From Clostridiales bacterium (GTDB lineage: Bacteria > Bacillota_A > Clostridia > Lachnospirales > Bianqueaceae): 6,503 nucleotides of DNA. Positions within the stretch are counted from its first letter, which is position 1; each line of letters starts with the position of its first letter. A program made the position numbers and the translations under genes. The notes beneath the pieces were generated by a model. That model was not told where the DNA came from, did not search any database, and saw only the letters and a list, made by a program, of their open reading frames with translations. The stretch is from positions 1 to 6,503 of the forward strand of contig JAHZBS010000135.1 in assembly GCA_019423265.1 (NCBI GenBank). Reading direction: 5' to 3'. This document shows positions 4,857 through 6,503 of the stretch, in pieces.

Positions 4857-4886
4857 GGAGGGGGTATCCTTTTGGATACCCCCTCC
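4857..4886 (+). terminator. Intrinsic terminator of the DUF4234 gene
   Basis: A 13-bp perfect stem (GGAGGGGGTATCC with GGATACCCCCTCC) closes a TTTT loop and is followed by a pyrimidine-rich, T-rich tail (CTTCTTATCTTATT). It begins 42 bases past the DUF4234 stop. Confidence 0.88.
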
Positions 4887-4927
4887 CTTCTTATCTTATT
4901 CCCTTCTCTATTTTTTGCATACAAGAA

Positions 4928-4966
4928 GGGCATCCCTCCAGTCATAAATTGACTTTTGGGACACCC
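4928..4966 (-). terminator. Probable terminator of the solute-binding protein gene
   Basis: An interrupted hairpin pairs GGG/CCC (4928-4930 with 4964-4966), TCCC/GGGA (4933-4936 with 4958-4961) and AGTCA/TGACT (4940-4944 with 4950-4954) around a TAAAT loop. On the minus strand it is followed by TTCTTGT. It lies about 66 bases past the stop of the solute-binding protein. The bulged stem and weak T-tract make this less certain than the others. Confidence 0.45.
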
Positions 4967-5032
4967 TCGCCGGTTTCTTATTGGGATTTTTGCGCGCCGT
5001 TTTAGTCGGCCTCATCATTCCCTATCGCTCTG

Positions 5033-6503
5033 CTATTCGTACTTAGCGCCATTCTCCATAGCGGTCTTGATCTGGTCCTGACCCCAATCGACGATCTGCT
5101 GAAGTCCAAGGGCGTCGCACTGGGTCTTCATCTCATCGAACATGGAATCGATCTCCGCGTCATCTTTGGCGGTCATAACGATCTTCCAAGAGTACTCGCA
5201 GACAATGCTCTTGACGTTGCTCTGGATATCCTGCAGATCCGACGGCATGGTCTCGATGAGCTTTTTCCACTCCGGCTGATAGCAGATCAGATCCTTCTCC
5301 GTCCACACCTGGATGGGACGGCGGTATCCATAGTACTCCTCGTACATGTCTACAAGCTTGTTGTCCTCAATCTTCTTCTCTGTGTACGCCGCCTGGTCAG
5401 TGATGCGGAATTCCACATTGTACTTGGAATGCTGGGTTGCCGACATCAAGCCCCAAGCTGAGAACCAGTCGGAGCTGCTCTCGCCGGTTCCGAAGGTATG
5501 AGACCCTGTCGCCAGGAATTCGTCTACCGCGTCCGTCAGAACGTATTTGCCGTCTACGATATCCCACAGCTCGCCCTGCGGTCCCCCCTGCATCACCAAC
5601 ATGGCATCTTCATCATACATCATGTTGATGAATCTCAGGCACGCTTCCAATTCTTTCGTGGTGGAGCTGACGAATACCGGATCTCCCGTGCTTCCGCCGA
5701 TCAATGTCTCACCGGCAACAACCGGGTGCTGGCCTTCCCAGATCAGAGGCATGAACCCTGTGGGGGTCTCTGCATTCATATGCTCATCCGTGTTGTAGCC
5801 ACTGCAATAGTTTCCATACATAGCGGTGAGGTACTGTCCGGAATCGACGATCTTCGCCTGGGTGATCTCGTAGGTCTGAGTCATGGAGTCCGGATCCACT
5901 AATCCCATGCGGTTCGCCGTGGACATCCATTTCAGGGCCTCATAGTAGGCGCTTCCCTTCTCGATCATCGGTTCAACCTTGTCTTCTGCGATATTGTACG
6001 TATTATATCCAATTACCGTATCGCTCACGCCCATTACAGTCAAGTATTTGCCTGCGTTGGACATGTGAGTTCCGTCCCAGCTGGGATAGAAGCCCATGGC
6101 GTATGTCTTCTGCCCGTCCTCCGTCTCCGGATAGACTTCCTGCATCTTCTTCAGCGCATCCAGGAATGTATACATATCCGTGACTTCCGGTTTTCCCGCT
6201 TTTTCATAGATGTCCCACCGGATATTCGCCGCGTAGCAGCCCACATCCATCGGGTAGGCATTGTAAGTTCCGATCTGGGTGATGATGGCATACAGTTTTC
6301 CTGTGCCCGCGCTCTTGTAGTCCTTGGAATACTGGACGGACTGGGGATGCTTCTCCGTATAGTTGGGAATCTGATCCTCATAGTCTGTCAGATCCATGAC
6401 GTGGCCGCCCTCAATCGCCTGGGTGGGATCCCCATCTACCGCATATTTGCCTAAGTCCGGCAGATTTCCCGCCGCCAACATGGGCTGTAATTTCTCTTTA
6501 TCC
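5033..6503 (-). CDS. ABC transporter extracellular solute-binding protein (family 1, LplA/YtcQ-like), N-terminus outside window
   Basis: This is the carbohydrate-type substrate-capturing subunit of an ABC importer. At least 489 residues are visible and the frame is open to the right edge. An in-frame ATG at 6481 is internal: the residues before it (DKEKLQP) and after it (MLAAGNLPDLGKY) form the GxLPDL-type motif usually found some 60-80 residues into mature family 1 binding proteins. The signal peptide and lipobox cysteine therefore lie outside the window. The body is rich in Trp and Tyr (YPSWDG, MYEEYYGYRRP, CEYSWKIVM), typical of sugar-binding clefts, and the size suits the larger LplA/YtcQ-like proteins that bind oligosaccharides; the ligand cannot be named. 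No permease or ATPase gene follows, so partners would be upstream (beyond 6503) or elsewhere. The C-terminus (ENGAKYE) is complete and a probable terminator follows. Confidence 0.88.
   Translation of the reverse strand, partial: DKEKLQPMLAAGNLPDLGKYAVDGDPTQAIEGGHVMDLTDYEDQIPNYTEKHPQSVQYSKDYKSAGTGKLYAIITQIGTYNAYPMDVGCYAANIRWDIYEKAGKPEVTDMYTFLDALKKMQEVYPETEDGQKTYAMGFYPSWDGTHMSNAGKYLTVMGVSDTVIGYNTYNIAEDKVEPMIEKGSAYYEALKWMSTANRMGLVDPDSMTQTYEITQAKIVDSGQYLTAMYGNYCSGYNTDEHMNAETPTGFMPLIWEGQHPVVAGETLIGGSTGDPVFVSSTTKELEACLRFINMMYDEDAMLVMQGGPQGELWDIVDGKYVLTDAVDEFLATGSHTFGTGESSSDWFSAWGLMSATQHSKYNVEFRITDQAAYTEKKIEDNKLVDMYEEYYGYRRPIQVWTEKDLICYQPEWKKLIETMPSDLQDIQSNVKSIVCEYSWKIVMTAKDDAEIDSMFDEMKTQCDALGLQQIVDWGQDQIKTAMENGAKYE

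Noticed and set aside
6065..6454. Plus-strand open frame opposite the solute-binding protein gene
   Set aside because: Antisense shadow with no ribosome binding site or promoter; the sense frame has strong family features.

Overview
The window looks like chromosomal DNA from a Gram-positive member of the Firmicutes, most likely a gut-type clostridium (Lachnospiraceae or Oscillospirales; inference). The signs are AGGAGG-type ribosome binding sites, consensus sigma-A promoters, LexA boxes of the Bacillus/Clostridium type (GAAC-N4-GTTC), a small YneA-like LysM protein, a DUF4234 protein and a clostridial/Paenibacillus-style family 1 solute-binding protein. No rRNA, tRNA, CRISPR array or insertion sequence was seen.

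Layout. (1) Positions 1-718, plus strand: the 3' part of a tyrosine recombinase with all catalytic residues, cut by the left edge. (2) 728-773: a strong bidirectional terminator between convergent genes. (3) 799-1950, minus: a FucO-type iron-dependent alcohol dehydrogenase (lactaldehyde reductase) with a perfect consensus promoter. (4) 2154-3683, minus: a PutP-type sodium/proline symporter with its own promoter and terminator. (5) 3835-4194, minus: a membrane-anchored LysM protein resembling the SOS cell-division inhibitor YneA. Its perfect-consensus promoter has LexA-like boxes inside the spacer, over the start point, in the leader and upstream. (6) 4452-4814, plus: a small DUF4234 membrane protein expressed divergently from the YneA-like gene. 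(7) 4857-4966: back-to-back terminators. Positions 4967-5032 hold nothing I recognise. (8) 5033-6503, minus: a carbohydrate-type ABC solute-binding lipoprotein whose N-terminus lies beyond the right edge.

How the genes work together. Each internal gene appears to be its own transcription unit with a near-consensus promoter (17-bp spacing in every case) and a hairpin terminator, so this is a string of independent units rather than an operon. FucO (redox disposal of lactaldehyde), PutP (proline import) and the solute-binding protein (probably sugar or oligosaccharide capture) fit a fermentative, nutrient-scavenging life. The most interesting part is the SOS control region at 4219-4322, which predicts a DNA-damage-inducible division brake. 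A weaker LexA-like match also sits just downstream of the putP -10 box.

Three genes (fucO, putP and the LysM gene) have longer possible open frames. I chose later starts because the ribosome binding sites, and for fucO and putP also homology, point there.
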